Assembly (NCBI GenBank): GCA_944338165.1
Contig: CALVLN010000001.1
Coordinates: 1-64,000, forward strand
Direction: 5' to 3'
DNA length: 64,000 nucleotides
From: an uncultured Clostridia bacterium
GTDB lineage: Bacteria > Bacillota > Clostridia > Christensenellales > Borkfalkiaceae
In this document: positions 24,372-33,709 of the stretch, in pieces
How positions within the stretch are numbered: the stretch's first letter is position 1
How the letters are laid out: each line of letters starts with the position of its first letter
Position numbers and translations under genes: made by a program
Notes under the pieces: model-generated
Told to the model about the DNA's origin: nothing
Seen by the model: the letters and a program-made list of their open reading frames with translations, nothing else
Databases searched by the model: none

Positions 24372-25505
24372 TTACTGTGAAAAGATCCATTGATAGGGCA
24401 GCACGTCGTGATACCCTTTGAGCACGATAAACCAGATGAGATAGAGCGCATAGGCGCCGAAATAGATGAGCGCGAACGCGGCGCGGTTATCCGCCCTGCG
24501 GATGCGCTTCAGGCAATACGGAACGGAGAGGATCTGATAGACCTGGAAATACATGGTCGCGCGGGAGATCATCTCTGAAATGGGGATGAACAGGCTGACG
24601 CAGGATATATAAAAGGCAAAAAACTGCAGAAACAGCAGGACGTACGCCTGCTTGTCCGCCTTGTAACTGCGGCCGAGTGCAAGGTACATGAGTACGAAGA
24701 AGACGAGATGATAAAAAATGTTCAGCGTCGTCGACTGGTTGTCGTTGAGGTCGGACGTGAAGAAATATTCGTATTTGGTGTGCCGCAGGATAAATTCCAG
24801 CACGACGCAGGCAAACGGCAGCGCGATCACCGCGATCACCAGCCAGACGGGAAACTCCCGCCGCACGAAGCGCAGGTTGACGGCAACGTACGGCACGATC
24901 ATGATGATGGCCGTCTTGTGGAAGAGAAAGCCGACGAGCACGCAGAGAAGATACTTCCACGTCTCCCGCCTGACGAGATACGGATACGCCGCAAACAATG
25001 CCGTGACGGCGATCCCCTGACGCACGTTGTTGAGCGACCAGAAATAAAAGCAGGAGACGAACAGCACGGCAGCCGAAACGTACGCGTTCTCCGAATAGCG
25101 GATGACCGTGCGGTATATGAAATAAAAGTAAACGGCGCTTGTGACGACGAACAGCCACTGCGGATCGTCCGTGAACAGCTGCAAAAAGAGGATGATCGCG
25201 TTGAATCCCCATTCCGAAAAGCCGTTCCCCTCCCCCGTCAGAAGTTTGTTCCATTCCGGCACGTAGGTATAAAAATAATCGGTGCCGATGCCGTAGCGCA
25301 CGGCGGAAATGAAGAAGGGCGGCAGAAACGCGAGCAGGAAAAAGAGGATGTATCTGAGCTTGTATTCGAGTTTTTGCTCACGGGAAAGCGCGGCGCACGC
25401 GGCGCCGCCCGTCTGCGGGGCGATCCCCTTCCATTTGCAAAAATTCGCCCGCGCCGCCCCCAGAAAGGGAAGGCTGAGCGCAAACGCAGTCAGATATACC
25501 AGCAT
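24372..25505 (-). CDS. EpsG-family polysaccharide polymerase (Wzy type)
   Basis: The 377-residue membrane protein has about 10-11 hydrophobic helices. The stretch RYGIGTDYFYTYVPEWNKLL and the later FYFWSLNNVRQGIAVTALFA are characteristic of EpsG-family proteins, which polymerise exopolysaccharide repeat units outside the membrane. The start at 25505 follows the upstream stop by 8 bases; the frame extends further but into the neighbouring gene. It fits a Wzx/Wzy-type system together with the flippase and the initiating transferase. Confidence 0.88.
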   Translation of the reverse strand: MLVYLTAFALSLPFLGAARANFCKWKGIAPQTGGAACAALSREQKLEYKLRYILFFLLAFLPPFFISAVRYGIGTDYFYTYVPEWNKLLTGEGNGFSEWGFNAIILFLQLFTDDPQWLFVVTSAVYFYFIYRTVIRYSENAYVSAAVLFVSCFYFWSLNNVRQGIAVTALFAAYPYLVRRETWKYLLCVLVGFLFHKTAIIMIVPYVAVNLRFVRREFPVWLVIAVIALPFACVVLEFILRHTKYEYFFTSDLNDNQSTTLNIFYHLVFFVLMYLALGRSYKADKQAYVLLFLQFFAFYISCVSLFIPISEMISRATMYFQVYQILSVPYCLKRIRRADNRAAFALIYFGAYALYLIWFIVLKGYHDVLPYQWIFSQ

Positions 25506-25513
25506 TGCATTCC

Positions 25514-26260
25514 TTATCCGTCGATGTGCAGGATGCGTTTTGCCTTGCCCCACAGCCTGCGGGCAAAGCTCTCCTCACGCAGCAGCACGGGAAAGTGTTT
25601 GACGCGCATCTCGTTTTTGCGCACGTATGCGGTGAACAGCCGCTCGCCGAGGTAACCGAACAAGCGCTGCTCCTGCACGGAATAGCCTGTCATGTCCACG
25701 CGCGTCTCCAGCGCGCCCAAAAGGTCGAACAGCCAGGCGTAATAGACGTCCCATGTCTGTTTTTTGCAGAGAAACATATTGAGAAGGTAGCTCTTTCTGC
25801 CCGAAAGCACCCCTTCCCATGCGGGAAGATACTCGGGGCAGCGCTCCGCCATCACCTCGCGGAGCAGATCGAGATCCTTCTCCCGCACCGATTCGAGCAG
25901 GCTCTCCCGCTGGGACGCGGGGCTCGTCCATTCGCGCGGGGCGATAAAATCGTATGTTTCCAAAAGCCGTTCCGCCTTGGGCGAATTGACGAAATACCGT
26001 TCGCTGCGGGAAAAGACGTTCTCAGTTAAAAACCTCCGGTAATGCATGAGGCCGACGATCTCGTTTTCCCGATCGTTCTTCCACACCCAATAGGCGCAGG
26101 TGAGCTCGCAATAATAGGGATTCTTTTCCGAAATGTGATCCCCCGTGGCGTCGGTGAGCGGAAACACCTGCTCGTGCAGCGCTGCGCCGCCCTGGATATA
26201 TTCGTAATTTTGGGGGAGCGCCCCGTCGACGTATTTGTGCGCGGCTACGTAAACTTTCAT
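25514..26260 (-). CDS. DUF4422 capsular-polysaccharide glycosyltransferase-like protein
   Basis: The 248-residue protein begins MKVYVAAHKYVDGALPQNY, and contains SEKNPYYCELTCAYWVWKN and VGLMHYRRFL, the signature stretches of DUF4422 proteins found in capsule and exopolysaccharide clusters. These are thought to be glycosyltransferases with a small GT-A-like fold; activity is inferred from the family. It overlaps the preceding gene by 4 bases. Confidence 0.88.
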   Translation of the reverse strand: MKVYVAAHKYVDGALPQNYEYIQGGAALHEQVFPLTDATGDHISEKNPYYCELTCAYWVWKNDRENEIVGLMHYRRFLTENVFSRSERYFVNSPKAERLLETYDFIAPREWTSPASQRESLLESVREKDLDLLREVMAERCPEYLPAWEGVLSGRKSYLLNMFLCKKQTWDVYYAWLFDLLGALETRVDMTGYSVQEQRLFGYLGERLFTAYVRKNEMRVKHFPVLLREESFARRLWGKAKRILHIDG

Positions 26261-27009
26261 CTCTCTTCCTTCTTATGGGCGAGATACGTCTTGTAATAGG
26301 GCGTCGTCCTGACCGCCTGCATGTGCCCGAGGCGGGAAACAAGCCCCTTGGGGAGTACTTTTTTTAAAAGGCGCTTATAGAGCGGGGCCTTCTCGTCCGA
26401 CCAGCTGCCCGCACAGTGATGTTCGGCATACCCGCCGCCGCTCCGCTTATCTACCTGATAGCGCTCGAACCAGTCCTTGGGGTAGACTTCGATGCCGCAG
26501 GCGAGCGACTGACGCCTGCCCGTCAGCCGAAAATCGGGGAAGTGATCGAGAAAATACTTGGTGATCCAATCGTTGCTGACCGTAAACTCTTTTTTCTCCT
26601 CAAAATCGCGTTCCAAAATTTCCAGCCATTCAAGCATGAGCGGATTGCCTTGTTCCGTCCCGATCACCGCCGTGCCGATGGACGAATCAAAAATAAAGCC
26701 CATGAACATCTTGTGATCGAGCAGCGGCGCAAACGGCTTCAGCATCTCCACGTCGGTATCCACATAGATCCCGCCGAAGTGATAGAGCACGTAAAAACGA
26801 AAATAATCGGCAAGAAAACCGTATTTCTTCCTTTTGATGCATTCTTTTACGAAAAGACTATCGTCGAGATACCGATCAAACGTCTCATCCGTCCAGAGGC
26901 GGACCTCAAACTCGGGGTTGAGCCGTTTCCACCCCTCTACATATTCTTTTTGTTCCTGCGGCATCTCGCCTTTGCCCAGCCAGCAGGCGTGGATCAGTTT
27001 GGGGATCAT
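26257..27009 (-). CDS. Capsular glycosyltransferase with DXD motif (OCH1-like)
   Basis: The 250-residue protein starts MIPKLIHACWLGKGEMPQEQ, followed by a tryptophan-containing WKRLNPEFEVRLWTDE and the nucleotide-sugar binding GGIYVDTDVEMLKP, the pattern of the sugar-binding DXD family (Gly_transf_sug) that includes bacterial capsule enzymes. The start at 27009 overlaps the previous stop by 4 bases. The C-terminal 70 residues hold a WSDEKAPLYKRLLKK-type tail common in this group. The sugar is not predictable. Confidence 0.9.
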   Translation of the reverse strand: MIPKLIHACWLGKGEMPQEQKEYVEGWKRLNPEFEVRLWTDETFDRYLDDSLFVKECIKRKKYGFLADYFRFYVLYHFGGIYVDTDVEMLKPFAPLLDHKMFMGFIFDSSIGTAVIGTEQGNPLMLEWLEILERDFEEKKEFTVSNDWITKYFLDHFPDFRLTGRRQSLACGIEVYPKDWFERYQVDKRSGGGYAEHHCAGSWSDEKAPLYKRLLKKVLPKGLVSRLGHMQAVRTTPYYKTYLAHKKEER

Positions 27010-28055
27010 GCGTTCTCTCCTTTGCCCGAAGGCGAGCAGCATGCTTCCACTTCGCGGAGCAATTTTTGTGTAAATGCCGCAAATGAGAAGCGTTCCGCGA
27101 GAGCATGTCTGCGATCTGCGACGACGGGGTCGGCGTGTAAGATGCATGCGCAAAGGCTTTCCGCATCCCCGACGCGGAAAAATTCCGCCTGTTCTGCCGA
27201 ATAGATCTCACGAAATACGGGGATATCGGAAAGAATGGGTTTGGTCCCGAGACAGAGCGCCTCGAGCGGCGGGAGCCCGAACCCCTCGTAATAAGAAGGC
27301 TGTACGAGAAAGGAAGCCGAAGCGATCGCCTTATACAGGTCTTCTTCCGGAAGCCTGCCCGTAAAGGTGATGCCGGGCTGCGAGAAGTCAAGCTCCCCTT
27401 CCTTTACGCCCGTCAGAAAGCCGTCCTTTTCCCCGATGATCTCGAGGGTATATCCCTCCGGAAGCATACGGAACGCGTCAAGCAACGTCTTCAACCCCTT
27501 GTGAGGCTTGATATTCCCTACATAGACAAGCGTCTTTTCCCGCTTGTTTCCGTCAACGGGAAAGGAGAGCAAACGCTCGGAGAGGCCGTTATAGGCGACA
27601 AAGCATTTTGTGCTCTGTTTGGGGAAATAATGTGCGGCGCGCTGACGGGTAAATTCCGATACGCAGAGGACCCGACGCGACTTCTTCATGCACCTGGAAA
27701 GAAAATACCGCTTGACGATGCGGTCGAACACGCCGCGCGTCGCGATCTTGGGCAGGTCGAGAAAAATGAGATCGTGCATGACGGAGAATACGGGAACTTT
27801 TACGCCGAAGGGAATGATGAAATTGGGAACGATGAGCGCATCGCAGCCGTGCAGCGCGGGAAAGCGCAGCATGCCGCGCACGGAAAACGGACTCGTCTCA
27901 TCTTCAACGATCTCTGCTGCGGGATACCCTTTCAGCGCGGACGGACTGCCGATGAGTACGTATTCGTGCCGCTCGTCGAGATGTTCCAGGATCCCCTGCG
28001 TCACACGCCCGATCCCCGATCTTCCAAGATAGCGGCAGTCGACCGCGATCCTCAT
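27006..28055 (-). CDS. Glycosyltransferase family 4 (group 1)
   Basis: The 349-residue GT-B enzyme starts MRIAVDCRYLGRSGIGRVTQ. The C-terminal domain contains LVYVGNIKPHKGLKTLLDAF and the EX7E-type YYEGFGLPPLEAL near residue 290. It uses an activated sugar nucleotide and retains the anomeric configuration. The start at 28055 lies 14 bases after the stop of the sugar-transferase gene and has AAGGAGG upstream. Second gene of the operon, so it may add the second sugar, but gene order is only a weak guide. Confidence 0.9.
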   Translation of the reverse strand: MRIAVDCRYLGRSGIGRVTQGILEHLDERHEYVLIGSPSALKGYPAAEIVEDETSPFSVRGMLRFPALHGCDALIVPNFIIPFGVKVPVFSVMHDLIFLDLPKIATRGVFDRIVKRYFLSRCMKKSRRVLCVSEFTRQRAAHYFPKQSTKCFVAYNGLSERLLSFPVDGNKREKTLVYVGNIKPHKGLKTLLDAFRMLPEGYTLEIIGEKDGFLTGVKEGELDFSQPGITFTGRLPEEDLYKAIASASFLVQPSYYEGFGLPPLEALCLGTKPILSDIPVFREIYSAEQAEFFRVGDAESLCACILHADPVVADRRHALAERFSFAAFTQKLLREVEACCSPSGKGENA

Positions 28056-28069
28056 ATGCGCCTCCTTTT

Positions 28070-28753
28070 TTATTGTGCGCCGTCGCGGCGGATGACGCCG
28101 ACGATGGTCTTGAAAATGATCTTGATATCCAGACCGACGCTGCAATGGTCGACGTAATAAAGCTCCATCTTCTGGCGCTCACCGCTCTCGTACGTGCAGT
28201 TGCTCCTGCCGTTTGCCGCCCACCAGCCGATCATGCCCGGCCGGACGGAAAGCAGTTTTTCCGCATCTTCGCCGTACTTCTCTTCCACCTCTTCCCGCAT
28301 GAGCGGGCGGGGGCCGATGACGGACAGATCGCCCACGAAGATCGACCATACGTTGGGCAGCTCGTCCAGACTCGTCTTGCGCAGAAAGGCGCCGAGCTTG
28401 GTGATGCGCGGGTCGTTGTCGATCTTATATTCCCTGCGGTACTCCTCGAGCTGTTCGGGCGTGAGCATATCCTCAAGCTTGTCGGCGTTCTTCTTCATGC
28501 TGCGGAACTTGGGGACGTAGATGGTCTTGCCGCCCTTGCCCACGCGCTCGTGGCGGTAGAATACGGGCCCGCCGTCGCTGCACTTGACGCAGACGGCAAG
28601 GATGAGGTACAGCCAGCTGAACACGATGAGAAAGAGCAGCGAAGATACGATGTCGAAACTCCGCTTTATCAAGCGATAGCCCAGACTCCCGCCCGGGGCG
28701 CGCTTATCTCCGCCGCCCGGCTCCGTTCTGTTTTCCTGCATTTCTTCTGCCAT
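28070..28753 (-). CDS. Undecaprenyl-phosphate sugar-1-phosphate transferase
   Basis: This 227-residue polyprenyl-phosphate sugar transferase starts repeat-unit synthesis by moving sugar-1-phosphate onto undecaprenyl phosphate. It has one membrane hairpin or helix at about 32-55 preceded by YRLIKRSFDIVSS, then PVFYRHERVGKGGK, the PKFRSM motif, TSLDELPNVWSIF, and VIGPRPLMREEV, all in family order. The short length shows that it is the single-domain (WecA-independent, PglC/WbaP-catalytic) type. It is the first gene of the exopolysaccharide operon, just after the promoter at 28799-28827. Confidence 0.92.
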   Translation of the reverse strand: MAEEMQENRTEPGGGDKRAPGGSLGYRLIKRSFDIVSSLLFLIVFSWLYLILAVCVKCSDGGPVFYRHERVGKGGKTIYVPKFRSMKKNADKLEDMLTPEQLEEYRREYKIDNDPRITKLGAFLRKTSLDELPNVWSIFVGDLSVIGPRPLMREEVEEKYGEDAEKLLSVRPGMIGWWAANGRSNCTYESGERQKMELYYVDHCSVGLDIKIIFKTIVGVIRRDGAQ

Positions 28754-28798
28754 CTCTCTCCTCCGAAGTCCCGGCGCATTCCCCGTTTTTCATGGAAG

Positions 28799-28827
28799 AT
28801 TATACCATATCGCACCCGAAAAAGCAA
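28799..28827 (-). promoter_or_regulatory. Promoter of the exopolysaccharide operon
   Basis: Reading leftward: TTGCTT (28822-28827), 17-base spacer, TATAAT (28799-28804), about 45 bases before the first start codon. The -35 is suboptimal, so an activator or other control is possible. The rest of the 28754-29029 gap is AT-rich with no gene. Confidence 0.65.
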
Positions 28828-28904
28828 GTGTATCACCCGCCGCAAGGGGAACACCTGTCACAATTTATTATGAGAAAGTTGTAAAATTTTCATCCGAAGA
28901 AAAC

Positions 28905-28947
28905 AAAAGCGCCCGCAGAAACCGCTTTCGGGCCCCTGCAGACGCTT
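28905..28947 (-). terminator. Probable terminator of the parE-parC operon
   Basis: GCCCG (28911-28915) pairs with CGGGC (28929-28933), inside outer arms AAGC/GCTT, followed on the minus strand by a T-rich tract (TTTTGTTTTC). The hairpin is imperfect, so the call is moderate. Confidence 0.4.
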
Positions 28948-29029
28948 CTGCTTTTATTTCGTTTGCGTTGTTTTGCTTCGGTTGATCAAGAAAATCGGAA
29001 ACATGCGGGCATACCATGTCCGCAATCCG

Positions 29030-31477
29030 TCACTCTTCTTCCATCTCCCGATACTTCATTGCATAGATCTCCTTGGGGATCCATTTGACGCCGCGGATGG
29101 GTCTGCCGCGCGTGCTGGTGGCATCGATGGAGATATCCTCGGTCAAAAGCTCGGTCATTTCCCCCGACTGCGTGACGACGGCGAGGTAATACGGCACGGT
29201 GACGCAATCGGCAAAGATGACCTGATCGCTCCCCTTGAGCGAGACGATCATGACGCCCTTGCGGTAACGCGGGAGCGGATCTACCTGCGCGGCGATGACG
29301 CGCTTGAATCTGCCGCCGGAGACCGCAACGACGACCTCCCCCTCCCCGTCCGTCTGGGAAGCGAAGATGACCTCGTCGCCTTCCTTGAGGTTCATGCCCT
29401 TCACGCCGCCCGCGACGCGCCCCTGCACGGGGATATCGTCCTTTCTGGCGTTCAGGCACATGCCGCCCCTGGTCACGAAGAAGATGGTCACGCCCTCATC
29501 CTCGACGTCCGACTGGACGGTGATGACCTTATCGCCCTCGTTGAGGCGGATGGCCTGGAAGGCGGGTTTGGCGACGTTGTATTCGCTCCACGCCGTCTTT
29601 TTGATCATGCCCTTGGCGGTGAGGAACAACAGGTGCCCTTCCGGAAGTTCGGCGCGCGTGACGTATACGGGCTTTTCGCCGCGTTCCGCATGGCGGGAAA
29701 GATCGGCGATCTCATAGCCGCCTTCCGAGAACCGGCAGGCGCAGTCCTGCGGGACGATCTTATAGCAGTTGCCGCGGTCGGTAAATACGAGGCAGGGCTC
29801 GTCGGAAACGACGTGGATATCCTGCACGATGACCGCGCTCTTTTTGGAACGGTCGGTGATGACCTTGTTGGCGGCGGCAAAATTCTTCTCGGAAACGCAC
29901 TTGAGCTTGCGTTCCGCCGTGATGAGCAGCAGGCTCGGCACGCCCGGCTCGCGGATGTCGCCGCGCTCCGCCTCCGCGTCTTCCACGTCGTACACGAGCT
30001 GCGAGCGGCGCGGGCGGCGGTATTTCTTCTTGATCTCAAGGATCTCCTCTTTCACGACCTGGAACTGCAGCTTTTTGCTTCCGACGATCGCCGTGAGTTT
30101 TTTGATGAGCTCTTTGAGCGCCTTGAGCTCCTCTTCAAGCTTGAACACCTCGAGCTTGGTGAGGCGGGCGAGGCGCAGATCGAGGATGGCCTGTGCCTGG
30201 CGTTCGGACAGATCGAAGCGCGCGCGCAGCTTTTCGCGCGCGTCCGCCACCGATTCCGCCTTCTTGATGATGGCGACGACCTCGTCGATGTTGCGCACGG
30301 CGATGATCAGCCCTTCCAGGATATGGCAGCGTTCCTTCGCCTGTTCGAGGTCGAACTTGGTGCGGCGCAGAATGACCTGACGCTGATATTCCGCATAGTA
30401 GCGGATGATCTCGAGAAGCCCCATCTGCAGCGGTTTGCCGCCAGCAATGGCGACCATGTTGATGCCGAACGTGACTTCGAGATCGGTATACTTGTACAGA
30501 AGCGGCATCAGGGCCTTGATGTCCGTCTCGCCCTTGACTTCGATGACGGCGCGCATGCCGCTGCGGTCGGATTCGTCCACCACCTTGGTGATACAGCCGA
30601 ACTCTTCCTTCTTCTCCTCCCTAAGCTCGGCGATCTTGCGCAGAAGCGCCGCCTTGTTGACCTGATAGGGAAGCTCGGAAATGATGATGATCTTCTTGCC
30701 GATATCCGTCTCCTCGACGCGGAGTTTGGCGCGGATCGCGATCTTGCCTTTGCCCGTCTTGTAAGCCTGGTGCAGTTCACCGGCAATGACGAAGCCCCCC
30801 GTGGGGAAATCCGGCCCGGTGATGTGCTTCATCATTTCGTCGAGCTTGATGTACGGGTTGTCGATGTAGGCGACGACGCCGTCGATGACCTCGCCGAGGT
30901 TGTGCGGCGGAATGTTGGTCGCCAGCCCCACCGCGATGCCGGACGCCCCGTTGACGAGCAAATTGGGGAACCGCCCGGGGAGCATGTCCGGTTCTTTGAG
31001 GGAATCGTCAAAGTTGAGCGAAAAGGGAACGGTGTCCTTTTCGATGTCGCGCAGAAGTTCGAGGGCGAGCGGCTCGAGGCGCGCTTCCGTATAGCGCATC
31101 GCCGCCGCGGAGTCGCCGTCCACCGAACCGAAGTTGCCGTGCCCGTTGACGAGCGTCATACCCATGTTGAAGTCCTGCGCCATGCGCACCATGGCGTCGT
31201 ATACGGAGGAGTCGCCGTGCGGGTGATATTTACCCATGCAGTCACCGACGATGCGCGCCGACTTTTTATGCGGCTTATCGGGGGTGAGCCCCATCTCGTA
31301 CATGGTATAGAGGATGCGCCGCTGGACGGGCTTTAAGCCGTCCTCCACGCGGGGCAGCGCGCGGTCCATGATGACGAACTCCGCATACGGGAGCATGGAC
31401 TTGGGCAGCACCTCCTCAAGGGGCGTCACGAAGAGCGTCCCGGTCGGCTGTTTGGGCGTCTGTTCACTCTTCTTCAT
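29030..31477 (-). CDS. parC: Type IIA topoisomerase, DNA-cleaving subunit (ParC-like)
   Basis: The 815-residue protein has the winged-helix/tower breakage-reunion domain (about 25-480), with the quinolone-region [10 protein letters not shown] (Ser90 and Asp94 as in sensitive enzymes) and the active-site tyrosine Tyr129 in [14 protein letters not shown]-terminal beta-pinwheel (about 510-800) follows, with blade motifs such as [15 protein letters not shown] cannot find a GyrA-box (QRRGGRG) in the first blade, which favours topoisomerase IV over gyrase. It follows the ATPase subunit with a 14-base overlap. No dnaA, recF or other gyr neighbours are present. The gyrase alternative is not excluded. 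Confidence 0.85.
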   Translation of the reverse strand: MKKSEQTPKQPTGTLFVTPLEEVLPKSMLPYAEFVIMDRALPRVEDGLKPVQRRILYTMYEMGLTPDKPHKKSARIVGDCMGKYHPHGDSSVYDAMVRMAQDFNMGMTLVNGHGNFGSVDGDSAAAMRYTEARLEPLALELLRDIEKDTVPFSLNFDDSLKEPDMLPGRFPNLLVNGASGIAVGLATNIPPHNLGEVIDGVVAYIDNPYIKLDEMMKHITGPDFPTGGFVIAGELHQAYKTGKGKIAIRAKLRVEETDIGKKIIIISELPYQVNKAALLRKIAELREEKKEEFGCITKVVDESDRSGMRAVIEVKGETDIKALMPLLYKYTDLEVTFGINMVAIAGGKPLQMGLLEIIRYYAEYQRQVILRRTKFDLEQAKERCHILEGLIIAVRNIDEVVAIIKKAESVADAREKLRARFDLSERQAQAILDLRLARLTKLEVFKLEEELKALKELIKKLTAIVGSKKLQFQVVKEEILEIKKKYRRPRRSQLVYDVEDAEAERGDIREPGVPSLLLITAERKLKCVSEKNFAAANKVITDRSKKSAVIVQDIHVVSDEPCLVFTDRGNCYKIVPQDCACRFSEGGYEIADLSRHAERGEKPVYVTRAELPEGHLLFLTAKGMIKKTAWSEYNVAKPAFQAIRLNEGDKVITVQSDVEDEGVTIFFVTRGGMCLNARKDDIPVQGRVAGGVKGMNLKEGDEVIFASQTDGEGEVVVAVSGGRFKRVIAAQVDPLPRYRKGVMIVSLKGSDQVIFADCVTVPYYLAVVTQSGEMTELLTEDISIDATSTRGRPIRGVKWIPKEIYAMKYREMEEE

Positions 31478-33518
31478 CCGTATCGCCTCCCTTCTTCCCC
31501 TTCACGCGGTCGAGGAAGGAATCTTCCTTGTTGAAATTTGCGTAGCGCGCCAGAAATTCCTTGCGCCCCTCCACGCGGTCCCCCATGAGAGTTGTGATCA
31601 TGCTCTCCGCCGCCACGGCGTCTTCCACCGTTACCTGGATGAGATTGCGGCGCGCGGGATCCATCGTCGTCGTCCAAAGCTGTTCGGCGCTCATCTCCCC
31701 CAGCCCCTTATAGCGCTGGATGAGGTATCCGCGCCCCACCTTTTTGATCTTCTCCGCAAGTTCCTCGTCGTCGTAGGCGTATTCCTCGACGCTGCCGTTC
31801 TGCTTGTATACCTTGTAGAGGGGCGGCATGCCGATATAGACGTAGCCCGCGTTGACGATGGGCCGCATGTAGCGGAAGAAAAAGGTCAAAAGGATGCAGC
31901 GGATATGGAACCCGTCCTGGTCGGCATCCGAAAGAATGATGACCTTATGGTAATTGATCTTGTCGATGTTGAAATCCGACCCGATGCCCGCGCCGAGCGC
32001 GGAAATGATGGTGCGGATCTCCTCGTTGGCGAGCACCTGATCGAGCCGCTTCTTTTCCACGTTGAGCGGCTTGCCGCGCAGGGGCAGAATGGACTGGAAC
32101 TGCCGCATGCGCGCCTGTTTTGCCGTGCCGCCCGCCGAATCGCCCTCGACGATGAAAAGTTCGTTCATCTCCGGCTTGCGCCCGGAGCACGCCGCGAGCT
32201 TGCCGACGAGCATGATGGAATCGATGCTGTTTTTGGCGCGCGCCGTATCCTTGGCGACGCGCGCGGCGATGCGCACTTTGGCCGCGCCCTGCGCCTTTTT
32301 GATGATGTCGTCAAACGTCTTTTTGCTGGCGGGCAGCGCGCAAAGCTTTTTCAGCCCCTCGATGACCGTCGCTTCCACGGGGGAGCGCGCCTCGGGGTTG
32401 CCGAGCTTCGTCTTGGTCTGCCCCTCGAACTGCACGTTCTTCATCTTGATGGACAGGACCGCCGTCAGCCCCTCGCGGAAATCGTCGCCGAGCAGGTTGG
32501 GATCCTTCTCTTTGAGCAGCTTTGCCTCGCGCGCGTAGTCGTTGAGGGCGCGCGTGATGCCCGAACGGAATCCCATCTCGTGGAAGCCGCCCTCGGGCGT
32601 GGGAATGTTGTTGACGAAGGAGAATAAGCTCTCCGTAAAGTCGGACGTATGCTGGATGGCAAACTCCACGAGGATGCCGTCCTTTTCCGCCGTGTAATAA
32701 AGCGGCTTGGGGTAAAGCCTCGTCTTCCCTTCATTGAGGTAATTCACGAAGTCGGAGATGCCGCCCTCGTAATGATACGCCCGCGAATACGGCTTGGTCG
32801 CGCCCAGAAGGTCGAGCTGTTTGTCCCCTTCGCCGTCGGGGACCTCGTTCTCCGTGACCCGTTCGTCGGTCACGGTGATGGTGATCCCCTTGTTGAGAAA
32901 GGCGAGTTCGTTGAGGCGGGACGAGACGGTATCCAGCTGAAATTCCGTCGTCGGAAAGACGTCGCCGTCGGGCAGGAAGTGCACAAAAGTGCCGTGTTTT
33001 TTCGTTTTGACGCCCGTATCCCTGAGCGGTGCGACGGGAATGCCCGATTCAAACTTCTTCTTTTCCTTGTCGTAAAAGGAATGAAATTCCATGGCGTATG
33101 TGGTGCCGTTTTTATAAACTTCCACCTTCAGCCATTTGGAGAGCGCGTTGGTGACCGAAGCGCCCACCCCGTGCAGACCGCCCGAGAAGGAATAATTGTG
33201 CTCGTCGAACTTGCCGCCCGCATGCAGCTGGGTGAAGACGACCTGCACGCCCGAGACCTTGGTTTTGGGGTGGATGTCCGTGGGGATCCCGCGGCCGTTG
33301 TCCTCAACGGAAACGCTCCCGTCCTTGTATAATCTGACGTCGATGCGGTCGGCATAGCCGTTCGCCGCCTCGTCGATGGCGTTGTCTACGATCTCCCAGA
33401 GAATGTGATGCAGCCCTTTCGGCCCCGTCGTCCCGATGTACATGCCGGGGCGCAGGCGCACGGCGTCCAGCCCTTCGAGGATGGTGATGTCTCTGGCGTC
33501 ATAATGTTTTTCTTCCAT
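31464..33518 (-). CDS. parE: Type IIA topoisomerase, ATPase subunit (ParE/GyrB-like)
   Basis: The 684-residue protein has a GHKL ATPase domain (about 10-230: [36 protein letters not shown]), a transducer domain (230-400), and a TOPRIM domain with [18 protein letters not shown] near 455 and the metal-binding DADQDGFHI near 530 (Phe where most have Ala). The length matches the short form without the proteobacterial GyrB insertion. It is the first gene of a two-gene operon with a subunit lacking a GyrA box, so topoisomerase IV is the more likely identity; some TOPRIM features ([16 protein letters not shown]) look GyrB-like. Decatenates or relaxes DNA. Confidence 0.85.
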   Translation of the reverse strand: MEEKHYDARDITILEGLDAVRLRPGMYIGTTGPKGLHHILWEIVDNAIDEAANGYADRIDVRLYKDGSVSVEDNGRGIPTDIHPKTKVSGVQVVFTQLHAGGKFDEHNYSFSGGLHGVGASVTNALSKWLKVEVYKNGTTYAMEFHSFYDKEKKKFESGIPVAPLRDTGVKTKKHGTFVHFLPDGDVFPTTEFQLDTVSSRLNELAFLNKGITITVTDERVTENEVPDGEGDKQLDLLGATKPYSRAYHYEGGISDFVNYLNEGKTRLYPKPLYYTAEKDGILVEFAIQHTSDFTESLFSFVNNIPTPEGGFHEMGFRSGITRALNDYAREAKLLKEKDPNLLGDDFREGLTAVLSIKMKNVQFEGQTKTKLGNPEARSPVEATVIEGLKKLCALPASKKTFDDIIKKAQGAAKVRIAARVAKDTARAKNSIDSIMLVGKLAACSGRKPEMNELFIVEGDSAGGTAKQARMRQFQSILPLRGKPLNVEKKRLDQVLANEEIRTIISALGAGIGSDFNIDKINYHKVIILSDADQDGFHIRCILLTFFFRYMRPIVNAGYVYIGMPPLYKVYKQNGSVEEYAYDDEELAEKIKKVGRGYLIQRYKGLGEMSAEQLWTTTMDPARRNLIQVTVEDAVAAESMITTLMGDRVEGRKEFLARYANFNKEDSFLDRVKGKKGGDTDEEE

Positions 33519-33568
33519 GGTGACCTCATTTGTCCGTGATCAACGGCAACGTATAAAAAACCAAATGT

Positions 33569-33597
33569 ATTATACCATATCTTGTGGCTGATTGCAA
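33569..33597 (-). promoter_or_regulatory. Promoter of the parE-parC operon
   Basis: TTGCAA (33592-33597), 17-base spacer, TATAAT (33569-33574), reading leftward, about 50 bases before the parE start codon. Confidence 0.7.
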
Positions 33598-33661
33598 TCA
33601 CTTTACGCAAAATCAACGAAAAAGTGACGACGCCCGCATATAACGCCCCTTACGGAAACGA

Positions 33662-33693
33662 AAGGCAGCCGATGCATCCGCATCGGCTGCCTT
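33662..33693 (-). terminator. Terminator of the Nat-type ABC operon
   Basis: A perfect 14-bp stem (33662-33675 with 33680-33693) with a 4-base loop, followed on the minus strand by TTTCGTTT. It lies 17 bases after the permease stop codon and upstream of the parE promoter. Confidence 0.75.
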
Positions 33694-33709
33694 GATCGAT
33701 CCGATTGTG

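Noticed and set aside
28973..31336. Long plus-strand open frame antisense to the topoisomerase A subunit
   Set aside because: The minus-strand product matches ParC/GyrA throughout; the antisense product shows no domain and arises from GC-rich third positions.
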